A stretch of DNA of 64,000 nt from Weissella confusa. Lineage in GTDB: Bacteria; Bacillota; Bacilli; Lactobacillales; Lactobacillaceae. The position numbers were made by a program, and so were the translations under genes. The notes under the pieces are model-generated. The model saw only the letters and a list, made by a program, of their open reading frames with translations. It was not told the origin of the DNA and searched no databases. Positions within the stretch are counted from its first letter, which is position 1. Each line of letters starts with the position of its first letter. Positions 8,563-18,026 of the stretch are shown here, in pieces. The DNA is taken from assembly GCA_041871065.1 (NCBI GenBank), contig CP168942.1, positions 554,001 to 618,000 on the forward strand, read 5' to 3'.

Positions 8563-8781
8563 TTGAAGTTGGTTACTTTGAAGAGTGATTTTAAGATTAT
8601 TGGGTTATCTTTGTTATTTTTAGCCCTACTGGTTATTGAGTATTGTTTATCAACGGTTTTCGTTTACAAAATGGGCTTTGTACCGTTCTTACCGTTGATT
8701 CTTCACATCGCTTGCTTCTTTGTGATTGGTGAATTGTTGGCAACAGTTTACTCATTTGTTAAGCATATGGCGAACGCATGA
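8563..8781 (+). CDS. Small hypothetical membrane protein, 72 aa
   Basis: Starts at TTG 8563, preceded by a gagagga ribosome site at 8552-8557. No recognised family. Two hydrophobic spans are visible (about residues 13-35 and 40-65) with a short basic N-terminus, and it ends HMANA. It has its own terminator and stands alone between galU and the large surface protein gene. The start codon choice is supported only by the ribosome site. Confidence 0.6.
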   Translation: MKLVTLKSDFKIIGLSLLFLALLVIEYCLSTVFVYKMGFVPFLPLILHIACFFVIGELLATVYSFVKHMANA

Positions 8782-8811
8782 GAAGGTTGAAAATTTAGGT
8801 TGTTATTTGAG

Positions 8812-8846
8812 AGGCAGATCCATTGCAGGTGGGTCTGCCTTTTTTT
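8812..8846 (+). terminator. Terminator after the 72-aa membrane protein gene
   Basis: aggcagatcc / gggtctgcct stem with seven T. Confidence 0.85.
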
Positions 8847-8954
8847 GCTATCCGCCAGTTCCTTATTCCGAGAAAAAGGTCAAAACGTGTACTATAATAC
8901 AGCTATAGTCCGAAAACTCGGGCGACCAATCTTACTTCCTGGGGGAACGAAGAG

Positions 8955-11900
8955 ATGAAAGATTATGAACTATATCAAGCACGTGATAAGAAATCTAGCC
9001 AAAAGTGGCTAACCCAAGGGGCGGCAATCCTATCAACTGTATTGGCAGCTTCTTCACCTGTGCTACCAATTATCCAAATGGCTGGTAGTGTGTTTGCAGA
9101 TGATACGACACAATCAACAACGAATTTAGCCTTAACGAAGGCATTACAAGATGAAAACTCGTTGGCCAGCAAGTATGCCTTGGTTGCAACGGGTAGCCAA
9201 AGTGCTGCGACAACTGGTACGACGGATGCAACGCGTCGCGATTTAGCAGCAGCTGAATTTATGTTTAGCACTAATCCTGCGGTAACAGGCATTAGCTTGG
9301 TGAACAATCAATTGGCAGTAACGGTTGCCGCAGGCACACCCGTTGCAACTGTGTTGGCGGTTTTGAATTACATCGAAGCATCTGGCTATAAGGCGATTGT
9401 GACGGCTTCACCAGTTGCTACGACATTTACAAATAATACGACGCAAAATGGTAATCCCGTCCGTCAATCAGTGCCACTAACGACACCGATTACAGAACTC
9501 GACCTACCAGCAGGTTTGATTGAAGCATTATTGGGTTCAACGACTGCCAGTGGTCAGACGTTGGCTGAACAATTGCACATCACGTCGGAAGCTGATTATA
9601 GCAACGTGACGCTAGCATCATTGCGGAGCATTACCGAGTTGAATTTGTCAGATAATGCTGCTTTTAAGCAGTGGATGGGTCAAAATATTAGTGGTGCAAC
9701 CTACAATCCAGGGCAAAAGAATGGGGCTGAGTTGCGTAACTTCCAGAACCTATTCGGCATCATGACTGGTATTACGACGTTGAATATGTCTGGGCTAATG
9801 GCTGGTGCTTCTGATATGTCAGTCATTACGGCGTTTATGCAGGCGATTAATTTACCAAAGTTGACCAAGCTAACGACGCTGGATTTGTCAAATAACGCTG
9901 GTGCAATTGATGTTAATTCGTTGAATATTAGCTCATCATCACTGACGACGCTGAACTTGGCTAATAATAATATTTCTGGACTGGGATCCGGTTCACTTTC
10001 AAACTTGCCAAACCTGTTGAATTTGAATTTGGCGGACAACCACATTAACTACCTAACATCGGGTGTCCAGAGTGTGTTCTACCAACTAGATTCATTGAAT
10101 TTGGATAACAATCCGTTGAATGATGATGGCATGAAGTGGTTGCAGAAAATCATGACGGATAACCCTGATTTTGTGTTGACGATGAATGGTGGTAGTGCCT
10201 CATATCAAGGTGATAATGGTCAAGCGGTTGCGATTACTGGTCAAAACGGTGCTGATTATGCGACACAAGAAGCCCAGTCATTGCAGGATGAATATACGAG
10301 TTTGCAGAGTGGCGTGATGAACGAACTTGCGTCATTGGCCGATAAAGCTGCTGAGTTAGCTAAGTCAGATGATCCTGCTGATCAGCAACTTGCACAACAA
10401 TATGCGACAGATATGATTGCCTTGCAGCAGGTATGGCAAATGTTGCCTAATATGACGAATCTGACTGACCAGGCAGCTAACTTCTCGACCATTTTCCATG
10501 CTAAGTCAGCGATGGATTTGGTGCGCGATAAGTTGAAGACGGCTTTGGATACAGTGACGACAGACAATAAGGAAGCCCAAGAAAATGACGCCACATCAAG
10601 CGAAGCGCAACAGCCAGGCAGTGAGGCTGCAAACGATGCAGAAATGAGTGCAGCTACTGAAAAGGGTGCCTCAATTGCTCGTGATTTAAGTTCGCTTAAC
10701 TCAAATCTGGACTTAAGCTCATATGAGTCGGCTCTTTCAAGTATCATCGCTGTTGCATCAAGTGCGGCAACGGCAGCCGCTTCAATCGCGAATGCGGATC
10801 CACAAGCCGATTATCAAGCAGATACGGCGGCGACCGCTTCGGCGTTGGCTGACCGTGGTGCATCGAGTGCTGCGAGTTACTTGTCGAATGCCAAGAGTAA
10901 TATGGCGTTGGCATCATCTGCATTGTCAGCAGGCGAATCGTATGCGACAGCTGGTAATGCGTCATCAGCAAATGATTTGTTTAATTCAGCAGAAAGCTTG
11001 TACAACTCAGCTGCTAATGCAATTAAGTCAGCGAGCGCAACACAATCAACAGCTGACGAACAATTACGAAATGCATCAAGTGCTGCGTCATTGGGGTCAC
11101 AAATGGTGGATGATGCCAATACGGTTTCATTTGTAAATAGCATTGCCACGGTTGCACAAAGCTCTGCAGCAGCCGCTTCGAGTCTAGTGTCATCGGCTAA
11201 GTCAGTGCTGAACGATATGAGCAGTTTGAGCAGTGACTACCTTGGCTCATTGGATGCAGCAACAGCATCTTCATTGGCAAGCATTGAGTCACGTGCAAGC
11301 AAAGCAATCTCGGTTGCACAAAGTTATACTGATCAAGCGTCATCAGCGGCTGATGCGACAAAGAGCTTAGCAGCTGTCACATCAAATGCTGGTATGAGTT
11401 ATATCGATAACGTTTTCGGTAACGGAAACATATTGAACACATCAAGCATTGCCTCGGTTGCACGTAGTCAAATGACCTCAGCGGCTAACGGGGCCAACTC
11501 TGATGCTATCAGTACGGATAGTTACTACAAGCAAGCTTCTTCAGCACTTATTGTGGCTAGTTCACAAGCAAGTTTGGCTAACTCGATGAAGAGTAGCATC
11601 ATCAATTCGATTTTGGCAGCGCAGTCAAGTTCAGCCGCTACATCGAATTCGGAAAACGCAAGTGATGGTAACAGCCTAGTGACGCCACCAACTGACAGTT
11701 CTAGTGCAGTGGTAGATGCACCAGTTAGTGATAGTTCAGCGACGAGTGAGTCGAGTGCGACATCAGCATCAGACACACAAAGCGAGAACGAATCATCAGC
11801 GGTAGCGTCAGATAGTGTTGCTACGAGTGGAGAATCATCAGTGGCGAGTGACGCAACTGAGAGTTCAGCTAGTTCTGCACCGAGCGACTCGAGCGCTTCA

Positions 11901-13208
11901 TCAGAGTCACAAGATGACACCAATTCATCAGCGGTAGCGTCAGATAGTGCTGCTACGAGTGAAGGTTCATCAGTCGCCAGCGAATCAAACGTCGTATCAG
12001 AATCGTCAGCGAGTGACGTAACAAGCTCAGCAACCGATGATTCAAGCGCAAGTGATGACAGCAATTCATCAGCAGTAGCGTCAGATAGTGCTGCTACGAG
12101 TGAAGAAACATCAGTAGCAGATGATTCAAATGCGAGCTCAGAGTCACAAGATGAAACTAGCTCATCAGCAACTGTCTCGGACAGCACTGCAGCAAGTGAA
12201 TCATCTGAAGTAGCGAATAGTTCAGTTGCTAGTGATTCAAATGTTGTTTCGGAATCCTCAGCGAGTGACGCAACAAGCGAGGCATCATCTGCAGTTAGTG
12301 ATTCTGCCGAAAGTTCAGTTAGTTCAGCAACGAGTGATTCGGTGGCAACGTCAGATTCTCAAGGAGAGGCAAATTCATCAGCAACTGCATCAGACAGTGC
12401 GGCTACGAGTGAGTCTTCTGAAGTGGCAAATAGTTCGGTTGCAAGTGATTCCAACGTGACGCCAGAAACGCCAACAAGTGGATCTGATAGTAGTGCATCA
12501 AGCGAAGAATCGTCAGCGCCAAGTGATGTATCGGAAAGTTCAGCAAGTTCAGTAACGAGTGACTCAAATGCAACATCAGAGTCACAAGGTGAGGCAAATA
12601 CTTCAGCAACTACCTCTGATAGTGACGTCACAGGTGAAGTTTCACCAGTGGCCAGTGATTCGAATACGATTTCTGAATCACCAGCTGAAAATGGTTCGTC
12701 AACGAATACGTCGGACAACGCAACCACGGCGAACGCCGGCGCTAATGGTGGTACAGTTGCTGCGGTAGCAAACCCTACTGCAACGCCTAACACGAACACA
12801 TCAAACGCGCCAACCAGTGGTGCGGTGGCAGCCTTCAATGCTGGGCAAGCAGTTGGTACGTCCGTCACGACGTCAGCTGCAACGACTACGTCTGCTTCAG
12901 CAACTGGCACTACAGCAACCCCCGCTAGCGATGGTACAGCAGGAGCACGAGTACGTGATACGGTTGTTAACGATGATCAAATTACATCGGCAGCGCAACG
13001 ACAAATTGCGGACACGAACGATACAACGTGGTACTCACGTTTGATTGCATCTATTGTTGGTGTTGTAATGGGCTTCTTCTTGCTATTCAGTCGTCGTCGT
13101 AAGGATCGCGAAGATGAAAGCCAAGTCACGGATGAGGACAGCAAATTGTTTAGTGATGTTGAACAATTGAAGTCTCAATGGCGTGATGAAAACAAGGATA
13201 ATAAGTAA
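8955..13208 (+). CDS. Serine-rich leucine-rich-repeat surface protein with C-terminal membrane anchor
   Basis: 1417 residues. A long signal peptide ends at VFA-DD (cleavage after residue 48). About residues 220-410 hold leucine-rich repeats (for example LTTLNLANNNISGL and LLNLNLADNHINYL), a likely ligand-binding head. About 440-895 is Ala/Ser-rich and helical, probably a coiled stalk. About 898-1250 is a Ser/Ala/Asp/Glu repeat region with near-identical DNA repeats, then a Thr/Ala/Asn-rich stretch. There is no LPXTG motif; the protein ends with a membrane span at about 1362-1378, RRRK, and an acidic cytoplasmic tail of about 37 residues. Probable adhesin or stalk glycoprotein; no accessory Sec or sortase gene is in the window. 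Promoter TATAAT at 8893-8898, ribosome site gggggaacg. Confidence 0.85.
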   Translation: MKDYELYQARDKKSSQKWLTQGAAILSTVLAASSPVLPIIQMAGSVFADDTTQSTTNLALTKALQDENSLASKYALVATGSQSAATTGTTDATRRDLAAAEFMFSTNPAVTGISLVNNQLAVTVAAGTPVATVLAVLNYIEASGYKAIVTASPVATTFTNNTTQNGNPVRQSVPLTTPITELDLPAGLIEALLGSTTASGQTLAEQLHITSEADYSNVTLASLRSITELNLSDNAAFKQWMGQNISGATYNPGQKNGAELRNFQNLFGIMTGITTLNMSGLMAGASDMSVITAFMQAINLPKLTKLTTLDLSNNAGAIDVNSLNISSSSLTTLNLANNNISGLGSGSLSNLPNLLNLNLADNHINYLTSGVQSVFYQLDSLNLDNNPLNDDGMKWLQKIMTDNPDFVLTMNGGSASYQGDNGQAVAITGQNGADYATQEAQSLQDEYTSLQSGVMNELASLADKAAELAKSDDPADQQLAQQYATDMIALQQVWQMLPNMTNLTDQAANFSTIFHAKSAMDLVRDKLKTALDTVTTDNKEAQENDATSSEAQQPGSEAANDAEMSAATEKGASIARDLSSLNSNLDLSSYESALSSIIAVASSAATAAASIANADPQADYQADTAATASALADRGASSAASYLSNAKSNMALASSALSAGESYATAGNASSANDLFNSAESLYNSAANAIKSASATQSTADEQLRNASSAASLGSQMVDDANTVSFVNSIATVAQSSAAAASSLVSSAKSVLNDMSSLSSDYLGSLDAATASSLASIESRASKAISVAQSYTDQASSAADATKSLAAVTSNAGMSYIDNVFGNGNILNTSSIASVARSQMTSAANGANSDAISTDSYYKQASSALIVASSQASLANSMKSSIINSILAAQSSSAATSNSENASDGNSLVTPPTDSSSAVVDAPVSDSSATSESSATSASDTQSENESSAVASDSVATSGESSVASDATESSASSAPSDSSASSESQDDTNSSAVASDSAATSEGSSVASESNVVSESSASDVTSSATDDSSASDDSNSSAVASDSAATSEETSVADDSNASSESQDETSSSATVSDSTAASESSEVANSSVASDSNVVSESSASDATSEASSAVSDSAESSVSSATSDSVATSDSQGEANSSATASDSAATSESSEVANSSVASDSNVTPETPTSGSDSSASSEESSAPSDVSESSASSVTSDSNATSESQGEANTSATTSDSDVTGEVSPVASDSNTISESPAENGSSTNTSDNATTANAGANGGTVAAVANPTATPNTNTSNAPTSGAVAAFNAGQAVGTSVTTSAATTTSASATGTTATPASDGTAGARVRDTVVNDDQITSAAQRQIADTNDTTWYSRLIASIVGVVMGFFLLFSRRRKDREDESQVTDEDSKLFSDVEQLKSQWRDENKDNK
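11793..12104 (+). repeat. Imperfect DNA repeats in the serine-rich segment
   Basis: The unit around tcatcagcggtagcgtcaga recurs with few changes near 11793, 11925 and 12066, a spacing of about 130-140 bases, always in the same reading frame. A second family (gcgaatagttcagttgc-like) recurs near 12213 and 12425. They keep the frame, so recombination between them would lengthen or shorten the stalk. Confidence 0.7.
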
Positions 13209-13218
13209 TTAACTTAAG

Positions 13219-13251
13219 TGGCCTAGACGAATTTCGTTTAGGCCATTTTTT
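13219..13251 (+). terminator. Terminator after the surface protein gene
   Basis: tggccta / taggcca stem with an inner acg/cgt extension and a T run. Confidence 0.85.
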
Positions 13252-13339
13252 GTACCCTTTAATTTGGGACGAAAACCAGTTAGAATAGAACCACGAATTA
13301 AATTAAAAAATAATGAAAGTTCGACGAGGGGGAGCAATC

Positions 13340-14290
13340 ATGGCACAACAGTATGACACAATTATTTTAGGCGCTGGACCTGGCGGTATGACGGCCGCAA
13401 CGTACGCTTCACGTGCTAACATGTCAGTATTGATGATTGACCGCGGTATCTATGGTGGTCAAATGAACAACACGGCGGAAATCGAAAACTACCCAGGGTT
13501 CCCTTCAATTTTGGGACCTGAGTTGGCTGAGAAGATGTACGCATCATCAACGCAATTTGGGGCTGAGTATGCCTTTGGTACAGTGCTTCACGTCGAAGCA
13601 CAAGCAGATGGTAGCTGGCGCGTTGTAACAGATATGGACGAATACAGTGCTAACACGGTGATTGTTGCCACTGGTGCCGCCTACAAGAAGCTTGATGTGC
13701 CAGGTGAAGAAGCCTTCGCTGGCCGTGGTGTTTCTTACTGTGCGGTGTGTGATGGGGCATTCTTCCGTGGCCAACACGTGATTGTTGTCGGTGGTGGTGA
13801 TTCAGCCGTCGAAGAAGCAACATACTTGGCCGGTTTGGCTGATCACGTAACGATTGTTCACCGTCGCGATAAGTTGCGTGCCCAACAAATTTTGCAAGAC
13901 CGCGCTTTCGCGAATGAAAAGATTTCATTTGTTTGGAACTCTGAAGTCGAAGAAATCTTGGGTGATGACAAGAAGGTCACTGGCGTCCGCGTTCGCAATA
14001 ATCAAACCGACGAAACGTCAGAGATTGACGCAGCTGGAGTGTTCATCTATGTTGGCTTGTTGCCAGTATCTGACCCAGTGCAAGATTTGGGGATTACGGA
14101 TGCTAATGGTTGGATTATGACGAATGACCGCATGGAAACGTCACAACCAGGAATCTTTGCCATTGGGGATGTTCGTGAAAAGGAACTTCGCCAAATTACA
14201 ACGGCGGTCGGGGATGCAGCGGTTGCTGGTCAAAACGCCTTTTCATACAACGAAAACTTTAAGATGCGTGCATCTGAAGTAACTGAATAA
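13340..14290 (+). CDS. trxB: Thioredoxin-disulfide reductase
   Basis: 316 residues. ATG at 13340 is chosen because gggggag at 13329-13335 is a proper ribosome site; an in-frame ATG at 13313 lies upstream of it. The FAD-binding motif ILGAGPGGMTAA is near the N-terminus, the redox-active pair Cys134/Cys137 is in CAVCDGAFF, the NADPH-binding motif is VVGGGDSAVEEA, and the second FAD motif GIFAIGDVREK is near the C-terminus. This cytoplasmic flavoenzyme keeps thioredoxin reduced, which matters in an organism growing with oxygen but without catalase. It stands alone between two terminated genes. Confidence 0.94.
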   Translation: MAQQYDTIILGAGPGGMTAATYASRANMSVLMIDRGIYGGQMNNTAEIENYPGFPSILGPELAEKMYASSTQFGAEYAFGTVLHVEAQADGSWRVVTDMDEYSANTVIVATGAAYKKLDVPGEEAFAGRGVSYCAVCDGAFFRGQHVIVVGGGDSAVEEATYLAGLADHVTIVHRRDKLRAQQILQDRAFANEKISFVWNSEVEEILGDDKKVTGVRVRNNQTDETSEIDAAGVFIYVGLLPVSDPVQDLGITDANGWIMTNDRMETSQPGIFAIGDVREKELRQITTAVGDAAVAGQNAFSYNENFKMRASEVTE

Positions 14291-14426
14291 TTAGCTATCA
14301 AACAAGAGTCAGTCGTCTATGCGGTTGACTCTTTATTAGTCTTTCCTAATTTATTACCAAAATGTCAGAAGATAGCGTAAAATATACAAGAGCGTTTTTG
14401 CTGATACGAAAGAAAGGGGTCCACAC

Positions 14427-15404
14427 ATGACGCAAGGAACTAAGATTATTGCCTCATCTCACTACGTTCCAAGTGATATCATCACGAACGATGACTTGGC
14501 GGCAATCATGGATACGAACGACGAGTGGATTCAAGCACACACGGGTATCAAGGAACGACGCATCTCATTGCAAGGTGAGAATACGTCTGATTTGGCCACG
14601 CAAGCAGCTCGCATGGCGTTGGCACAAACCGACTTGAACCCTGAAGATATTGAATTGATTATTGTGACGACGTTTACGCCAGATGGTCTTGCACCATCAA
14701 CGGCAGCGTTGGTGCAACGTAATTTGAAAGCCGAAGGGGCTTGGGCATACGACATTTCAACTGCGTGCTCAGGATTTGTCTTTGGTATGAGTACAGCCGA
14801 CAAGTTTATTCGTTCAGGAGTTTATAAGAATGCTTTGGTGATTTCAGCCGAAGTTAACTCTAAGATGATGGACTTCACGGATCGTACATCAACCGTATTC
14901 TTTGGTGACGGAGCGGCCGCAATGGTCCTTGTTGCGACTGAAGAAGACGAAGGCATTGTGAAGGGCGAAGAGATGCACACGATTGGTGATGCAGAAGTCG
15001 TTCACTCAGGACGCATTCAACCGTTGTCACGTATTGCAGCGGACAACTATCCAAAGACAGACGCCTTCCACCAAGAAGGACGCCAAGTATTTGAAGAAGT
15101 TGTGCGTTTGATTCCTGATCACATTACTAACTTCTTGGCTGATCGTGATTTGACACCAAATGATGTTGATTACTTCATTACCCACCAAGCAAACTTGCGT
15201 ATTATCGAGGCGATTGCTGAGGCAATTGATCAACCAATGGACAAGTTTGCAACGAATATTACAAAGTACGGTAACACGTCTTCAGCTGGTATTGGGATTG
15301 GTTTGGATGAATTGAATAAGGCAACTGATTTGACTGGAAAGCGCGTTTTGTTGACGGGCTTCGGTGCCGGATTTACATACGGAAGTCTGTTGCTTGAATT
15401 CTAG
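14427..15404 (+). CDS. fabH: Beta-ketoacyl-ACP synthase III
   Basis: 325 residues, normal length. Catalytic Cys (about residue 114) lies in STACSGFVFG; the His and Asn of the triad are in ITHQANLRIIEA and ITKYGNTSSAG. FabH starts fatty acid synthesis by condensing acetyl-CoA with malonyl-ACP. In most lactobacilli fabH sits inside a large fab operon, often behind a FabT-type MarR regulator. Here it is a single gene with its own promoter region (aaaatatac near 14380), aaagggg ribosome site and strong terminator. Whether another fabH exists elsewhere cannot be seen. Confidence 0.93.
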   Translation: MTQGTKIIASSHYVPSDIITNDDLAAIMDTNDEWIQAHTGIKERRISLQGENTSDLATQAARMALAQTDLNPEDIELIIVTTFTPDGLAPSTAALVQRNLKAEGAWAYDISTACSGFVFGMSTADKFIRSGVYKNALVISAEVNSKMMDFTDRTSTVFFGDGAAAMVLVATEEDEGIVKGEEMHTIGDAEVVHSGRIQPLSRIAADNYPKTDAFHQEGRQVFEEVVRLIPDHITNFLADRDLTPNDVDYFITHQANLRIIEAIAEAIDQPMDKFATNITKYGNTSSAGIGIGLDELNKATDLTGKRVLLTGFGAGFTYGSLLLEF

Positions 15405-15423
15405 TTTGCATATAAATGTTATG

Positions 15424-15461
15424 GAACATGTGCGTTGTTGCAACACACATGTTCTTTTTTT
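15424..15461 (+). terminator. Terminator after fabH
   Basis: gaacatgtg / cacatgttc stem, further extended by gttg/caac, then seven T. Confidence 0.9.
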
Positions 15462-15536
15462 ATTTGAAAAATGTCACCGTTTGCATGAAAGTTTGTTAAA
15501 ATAGTAACAGTTGATTTAGAACAGGAGGGGACAAAC

Positions 15537-15719
15537 ATGAACTATGAAGAATTACTCGAGCAGTTACGTACGGGTGAACTTGACCAGTTCGTTCTTGAAG
15601 CAAAGGATTTTAAAGAGTTCTACGAAGTTTGGCGCAATTACCCTTATCAGAATGCTATTCGTGGCATCGCAGACCGTGGTGGTGTCGTAACCTATACGGC
15701 TAAAAATACTGCTGAGTAG
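15537..15719 (+). CDS. Small hypothetical protein, 60 aa
   Basis: No recognised domain. A strong aggagggg ribosome site precedes the ATG, and a promoter-like region lies near 15480-15510. The product is soluble and acidic in its first half (MNYEELLEQLRTGELDQF) with an aromatic centre (FYEVWRNYPYQN). The good ribosome site and normal codon use argue for a real gene. It precedes ptsHI, but the ptsHI promoter lies between them and makes them separate units. Confidence 0.7.
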   Translation: MNYEELLEQLRTGELDQFVLEAKDFKEFYEVWRNYPYQNAIRGIADRGGVVTYTAKNTAE

Positions 15720-15778
15720 AACCATCGCCGGTTTTTAGAGTTCACGAATTCTTCACGAAAGGCTTATGAAAAAGGTAA

Positions 15779-15860
15779 TGTAAGCGCTTGCTTATATTTG
15801 TTATACCTGCTAGAATTAACTACATAAGGTTAGTTGAAAGATGTTTTGAAAGCGTTTTTA
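15779..15860 (+). promoter_or_regulatory. ptsHI promoter with two cre-like CcpA sites
   Basis: Promoter TTGCTT 15788-15793, 17-base spacer, TAGAAT 15811-15816. One cre-like sequence, TGTAAGCGCTTGCT at 15779-15792, overlaps the -35 (12 of 14 consensus positions). A second, TGAAAGCGTTTTTA at 15847-15860 (13 of 14), lies about 25 bases past the expected start and could act as a roadblock. CcpA control of ptsHI is inference from the sites. Confidence 0.65.
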
Positions 15861-15912
15861 ACTCAGCTATTCCGTATTAAAGAAATTATTTAATCTAGAG
15901 GAGATTATCACC

Positions 15913-16179
15913 ATGGAATCACGCGAATTTCACATTGTAGCAGAAACTGGTATCCACGCACGTCCAGCAACTTTGTTGGTACAAGCAGCTTCAAAGTTTT
16001 CATCAAACGTAACTTTGTCATACCAAGGCAAGGACGTTAACTTGAAGTCAATCATGGGTGTTATGTCATTGGGTGTTGGTCAAAACGCCGACGTTAAGAT
16101 TTCAGCTGAAGGTGATGACGAAGCTGAAGCATTGGCTGCAATCGCAGACACGATGTCAGCTGAAGGTTTGACTGACTAA
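15913..16179 (+). CDS. ptsH: Phosphocarrier protein HPr
   Basis: 88 residues. The PEP-dependent site is His15 in TGIHARPA, and the regulatory site is Ser46 in [10 protein letters not shown], exactly at the canonical positions. HPr carries phosphate from Enzyme I to PTS sugar permeases; when phosphorylated on Ser46 by HprK (encoded at 5.5 kb) it becomes the co-repressor of CcpA. Ribosome site gaggaga. It forms an operon with ptsI 52 bases downstream, and a cre-bearing promoter precedes it. Confidence 0.97.
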   Translation: MESREFHIVAETGIHARPATLLVQAASKFSSNVTLSYQGKDVNLKSIMGVMSLGVGQNADVKISAEGDDEAEALAAIADTMSAEGLTD

Positions 16180-16231
16180 TTTTAGTTAACAATTAATATT
16201 TTGAACATTTACTTTGAGGGATAAGACGGCG

Positions 16232-17959
16232 ATGGCAAAAGAAATTAAGGGAATTGCGGCATCAAACGGTGTTGCAATTGCAAAAGCATACAAGCTCGTT
16301 GATCCTGATTTGTCTTTTGATACTCGTACAGTAGACGATGTTCAAGCTGAGAAGGACCGCGTAGCAGCGGCCTTTTTAGCATCTAAGACAGATTTGGAGC
16401 AAATTCGAGACAAAGCAGCGACTTCAATGGGGAAAGAAGAAGCTGAAGTGTTTACGGCACACATCATGGTTTTGGAAGATCCAGAACTTTTGGGTGGTAT
16501 CACTGGCAAGATTGACAGTGACAGCGTAAACGCGGAAGCCGCCTTGAAGGAAACGACGGACATGTACATTGGTATGTTTGAGGCAATGGCTGATGACAAC
16601 CCATACATGGCAGAGCGTGCAGCGGATATTCGTGACGTGACGAAGCGTGTCTTGAGTCACTTGTTGGGTAAGGAATTGCCAAACCCAGCATTGATCAAGG
16701 AAGAAGTTGTGATTGTTGCGAAGGACATGACGCCTTCAGATACAGCACAATTGGATCGTCAATACGTTAAGGGATTCATCACCAACGTTGGTGGACGCAC
16801 AGCGCACGCAGCTATCATGGCTCGTACGTTGGAAATCCCAGCTATCGTAGGTTCAAAGGTTGCCACTGAAGAAATTCAAGATGGCGACATGGTTATCTTG
16901 GATGGTCTTGACGGTGTTGCAATCGTTGATCCATCTGAAGACCAAATCACAACATACCGTGCCAAGGGTGACAAGTACGCCGCTCAAAAGGCAGAATGGG
17001 CAACGTTGAAGAACGAAAAGTCTGTTTCAGCTGATGGTAAGGAGTTCTTGGTTGGTGCCAACATTGGTACACCTAAGGACTTGGAAGGTGTTGTTGATAA
17101 CGGTTCAGAAGGGATTGGTTTGTACCGTACGGAATTCTTGTACATGGATTCAAAGGAATTGCCTACTGAAGACGAGCAATTTGAAGCCTACAAGAAGGTT
17201 CTTGAGGGTATGAATGGTAAACCAGTTACGGTTCGTACGATGGACATTGGTGGTGACAAGTACTTGCCTTACTTGCCACTTCCTGAAGAGGAAAACCCAT
17301 TCTTGGGTTACCGTGCTATCCGTATCTCATTGGATCGTGATGACATCTTCCGTACACAATTGCGTGCCTTGTTGCGTGCATCAGTTTACGGTGATTTGTG
17401 GATTATGTTCCCAATGGTGGCAACGTTGCCAGAATTCCGTGCAGCCCGCGATATCTTCAACGAAGAGAAGGCTAAGTTGCAAGAAGCTGGTGTAGCAGTA
17501 GCTGATGATATTAAGTTGGGAATCATGATTGAAGTGCCAGCTGCAGCCGTATTGGCTGACAAGTTTGCACAAGAAGTTGACTTCTTCTCAATCGGAACGA
17601 ACGACTTGATTGGCTACTCAATGGCCGCTGACCGTGGAAACGATAAGATTTCATACTTGTACCAACCATACAACCCATCAATTTTGCGTTTGATCAAGAA
17701 CGTGATTGATTCAGCACACAAGTACGGCAAGTTTGCTGCGATGTGTGGTGAAATGGCGGGTGACCCAATTGCCGTACCAGTTTTGGTCGGTATGGGATTG
17801 GATGAATTCTCAATGTCTGCAACGTCAGTTTTGCAAACGCGCTCATTGATGAAGCGTTTGGATACGACGAAGATGGCTGAATTGGCTGACAAGGCCTTGG
17901 ATGCTGAGACAAACGAAGAAGTTATCAAGTTGGTTCAAGAAGCTGTTCCAGCTGAGTAA
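16232..17959 (+). CDS. ptsI: PTS Enzyme I (phosphoenolpyruvate-protein phosphotransferase)
   Basis: 575 residues from ATG 16232; the in-frame TTG at 16214 overlaps the gaggg ribosome site and is not used. The phospho-acceptor His (about residue 190) is in [11 protein letters not shown]. The PEP-binding barrel follows with [19 protein letters not shown] and the signature [18 protein letters not shown], plus the cysteine in [10 protein letters not shown]. It transfers phosphate from PEP to HPr in the cytoplasm. Codon bias indicates high expression. A terminator closes the ptsHI unit. Confidence 0.97.
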   Translation: MAKEIKGIAASNGVAIAKAYKLVDPDLSFDTRTVDDVQAEKDRVAAAFLASKTDLEQIRDKAATSMGKEEAEVFTAHIMVLEDPELLGGITGKIDSDSVNAEAALKETTDMYIGMFEAMADDNPYMAERAADIRDVTKRVLSHLLGKELPNPALIKEEVVIVAKDMTPSDTAQLDRQYVKGFITNVGGRTAHAAIMARTLEIPAIVGSKVATEEIQDGDMVILDGLDGVAIVDPSEDQITTYRAKGDKYAAQKAEWATLKNEKSVSADGKEFLVGANIGTPKDLEGVVDNGSEGIGLYRTEFLYMDSKELPTEDEQFEAYKKVLEGMNGKPVTVRTMDIGGDKYLPYLPLPEEENPFLGYRAIRISLDRDDIFRTQLRALLRASVYGDLWIMFPMVATLPEFRAARDIFNEEKAKLQEAGVAVADDIKLGIMIEVPAAAVLADKFAQEVDFFSIGTNDLIGYSMAADRGNDKISYLYQPYNPSILRLIKNVIDSAHKYGKFAAMCGEMAGDPIAVPVLVGMGLDEFSMSATSVLQTRSLMKRLDTTKMAELADKALDAETNEEVIKLVQEAVPAE

Positions 17960-17967
17960 CGAATAAT

Positions 17968-18002
17968 AAAGGCGTGCGACCGCTCGGTGGCACGCCTTTT
18001 GT
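17968..18002 (+). terminator. Terminator of ptsHI
   Basis: aaaggcgtgc / gcacgccttt stem with T tail. Confidence 0.9.
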
Positions 18003-18026
18003 AATTAAAAGTTTTTGGGGGAAGCT

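Noticed and set aside
11525..12187. 220-codon minus-strand frame inside the surface protein gene
   Set aside because: Mirror image of the Ser-rich repeats; no ribosome site or promoter.
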